From Corallococcus coralloides DSM 2259 (GTDB lineage Bacteria > Myxococcota > Myxococcia > Myxococcales > Myxococcaceae), in assembly GCF_000255295.1 (NCBI RefSeq), contig NC_017030.1, positions 1,488,001 to 1,552,000 on the forward strand: a DNA stretch of 64,000 bases. The letters run 5' to 3'. Made by a program: the position numbers and the translations under genes. The notes under the pieces are model-generated. The model worked only from the letters and a program-made list of their open reading frames with translations. It made no database searches and was not told the origin of the DNA. Positions 62,717-64,000 of this stretch are shown here, in pieces (within the stretch, counting starts at the first letter, position 1; every line of letters begins with the position of its first letter).

Positions 62717-64000
62717 GTGTCGGTGCTGGTTTTTGGAAGGGGGACCTGGCTGGCCACGCTCCTGACGGACGTGGTCGCCGCGCATGCGCGCTCCCCCGCG
62801 CCCGTCCCGACCCCTCCGCTTCCGGACGGCGCCTCTGGCCGGGCCCGGGGCCGCGCCTTCCTGCGCCGCACGCTGCGGGCCTCGGGGCTCGTCTACGGCA
62901 CGCCCGTGCCGCTGCCCTCGCCGGTGGATGGCGGTGAGCCCTTCGACGTCCCGGCGCGCGCCGTGGAGGACGAGCTGTTCCACGCCGTGGTGCGCACGCT
63001 GGCGCGCATGGCGCTGGACCTGGCGCGGGTGATGGACGCGCCGGAGGGCCCCCGGGTGGAGCAGCTGCTGGTGCTCTTCGCGGTGCTGGCGGGCGAGCTG
63101 GACCTGGCCATGGCGCTGGACGCACGGCTCGCGGCGGGGCTGCCGGTGCCCCGGCGGATGGTGGGCCGGGTGGAGGACGCGCTCGACAAGCGGGCGCCGT
63201 CGCTGGCCGGGGACCCGGTGTACGGGCTGGTGCTGCACAACGGCGCGCAGTACGCGGACGCGCAGCTGTTCTGCCGGCAGGCCATTGATTTGTTCTCGAG
63301 CGGGCGGCTGTCTCGCGCGACGGCGGAGCGGCGGCGGGACTTCGCGGCGCGGCAGAAGGCGCTGCTCGTGGACGTGCTCACGGCGCTCGCGTGCGTGGAC
63401 CGCGAACCCAGCGCGCCCGCGCGTCGCGCCATCCTCCGGCAGGTGGAGGGGCTGAAGCTTCCGCACGCGCTGGAGGGCGAGGTGAAGGCCGCGGTGCGCC
63501 AGTCCTTCGAGCGCAAGCGCGACGTGCGGGAGGTGGTTCGCCGCGTGCGCAGCGTGGACATGCGGCACCTGCTGTTGGAGCAGGCGCTGCTGGCGGCGCT
63601 GGTGGACGGCCGGCGGACGCGGCGGGAGCGGGCCTTCATCGACACACTGGCGGGCGCGCTGCACGTGCCCCACGCGGAGCTGCGCCGTCTGGAATTGGAG
63701 ATGGCGGAGTTCTACGCGCGGCATCGCTCGCTGGTGGATGTCTTCACCGTGTCGGACGCGGCCGGCGCCATGGGCGAGGAGCTCATGGGCGGCATGCAGG
63801 AGACGCTGGAGAAGAACTACCACCGGCTCATGCAGGAGGCGCGCGAGACGGGCGACCTGGCGGTGCTGCTCACCAAGGCGGCGAGGCGCCAGACGCTCAC
63901 CGCCGACGAGCGTCAGCGCATGCGCGCGCAGCTCATCGACGTGGCGAAGGCCATCCCCGCGCTGGCCATCTTCGCCGCGCCGGGCGGCATCCTGCTGTTG
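62717..64000 (+). CDS. LETM1/TerB-like protein (3' end cut by window edge)
   Basis: At least 428 codons, open to the window edge. It has no signal peptide. The N-terminal two-thirds is helical with a TerB-like phrase EQALLAALVDGRRTRRERAF and IDTLAGALHVPH. The last 60 residues, LQLIDVAKAIPALAIFAAPG-type sequence after RQTLTADERQRMRAQ, match the RBD-like LETM1 signature (a conserved helix followed by IPALAIFxxPGG). LETM1 homologues in bacteria and mitochondria are linked to cation exchange and membrane remodelling. The start GTG 62717 has GAGGGG six bases upstream; an in-frame ATG at 62642 is the alternative and would add 25 residues. Confidence 0.75.
   Translation, partial: MSVLVFGRGTWLATLLTDVVAAHARSPAPVPTPPLPDGASGRARGRAFLRRTLRASGLVYGTPVPLPSPVDGGEPFDVPARAVEDELFHAVVRTLARMALDLARVMDAPEGPRVEQLLVLFAVLAGELDLAMALDARLAAGLPVPRRMVGRVEDALDKRAPSLAGDPVYGLVLHNGAQYADAQLFCRQAIDLFSSGRLSRATAERRRDFAARQKALLVDVLTALACVDREPSAPARRAILRQVEGLKLPHALEGEVKAAVRQSFERKRDVREVVRRVRSVDMRHLLLEQALLAALVDGRRTRRERAFIDTLAGALHVPHAELRRLELEMAEFYARHRSLVDVFTVSDAAGAMGEELMGGMQETLEKNYHRLMQEARETGDLAVLLTKAARRQTLTADERQRMRAQLIDVAKAIPALAIFAAPGGILLL

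Overview
The window is a stretch of a GC-rich (roughly 70% G+C by eye) chromosome from a delta-proteobacterial predator lineage, most likely a myxobacterium of the Myxococcus/Corallococcus group. Reasons: strong G/C third positions, frequent GTG/TTG starts, four-base ATGA/GTGA gene overlaps, an HflX GTPase with a long N-terminal extension, a PilY1/minor-pilin cluster, tandem WYL regulators next to an FHA protein, and many Pro/Ala-rich lipoproteins. Genus is inference; no rRNA or tRNA gene was seen to test it.

Layout. 1-4495: an OmpR-type response regulator (cut by the window edge) and its histidine kinase, diverging from a propeller/di-haem cytochrome lipoprotein. 4601-12652: a PIG-V-like mannosyltransferase, a lipoprotein, a beta-barrel-like envelope protein, gpsA, a membrane protein, hflX, proB and a secreted protein. 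13011-16579: two overlapping WYL regulators and an FHA membrane protein. 16681-21310: a cardiolipin-synthase-like phospholipase D, aconitase, and a small SpoT-like HD protein. 21342-28010: a four-gene operon for a PilY1 tip adhesin and three minor pilins, all overlapping by four bases. 28151-30322: a GGQ release-factor-like rescue protein, an Ig-like lipoprotein, and a histone-deacetylase-family enzyme, diverging from a von Willebrand A protein. 31730-37556: a two-gene ABC exporter, a CheY-like protein, two TIM-barrel hydrolases and small proteins. 37578-43080: gamma-glutamyltransferase diverging from glmU and glmS. 43162-45858: an ECF sigma factor/anti-sigma operon with two secreted accessory proteins, diverging from a membrane protein. 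45971-49445: recA and a PhoD-type phosphatase, each closed by a clear terminator. 49529-57328: a large repeat lipoprotein diverging from a beta-helix secreted protein, then tex. 57429-61475: a low-GC gene with a HEPN-like C-terminus, downstream of a co-directional HSP90-TPR pair. 61659-64000: a secreted metallo-beta-lactamase-fold protein and the start of a LETM1/TerB-like protein.

Most genes are housekeeping or envelope functions. The parts most likely to hold something new are: the low-GC HEPN-like gene next to the HSP90-TPR operon; the pilin/PilY1 operon, with calcium-loop motifs in two subunits and a foldable leader; the sigma/anti-sigma operon, whose first and last products share an acidic motif; and the lipoprotein with exactly eight 81-residue repeats joined to an RCC1-like propeller. 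No CRISPR array, insertion sequence, integrase, phage gene, tRNA or rRNA was seen. Starts were chosen from the ribosome binding site, signal peptide and overlap with the previous gene, and remain predictions.
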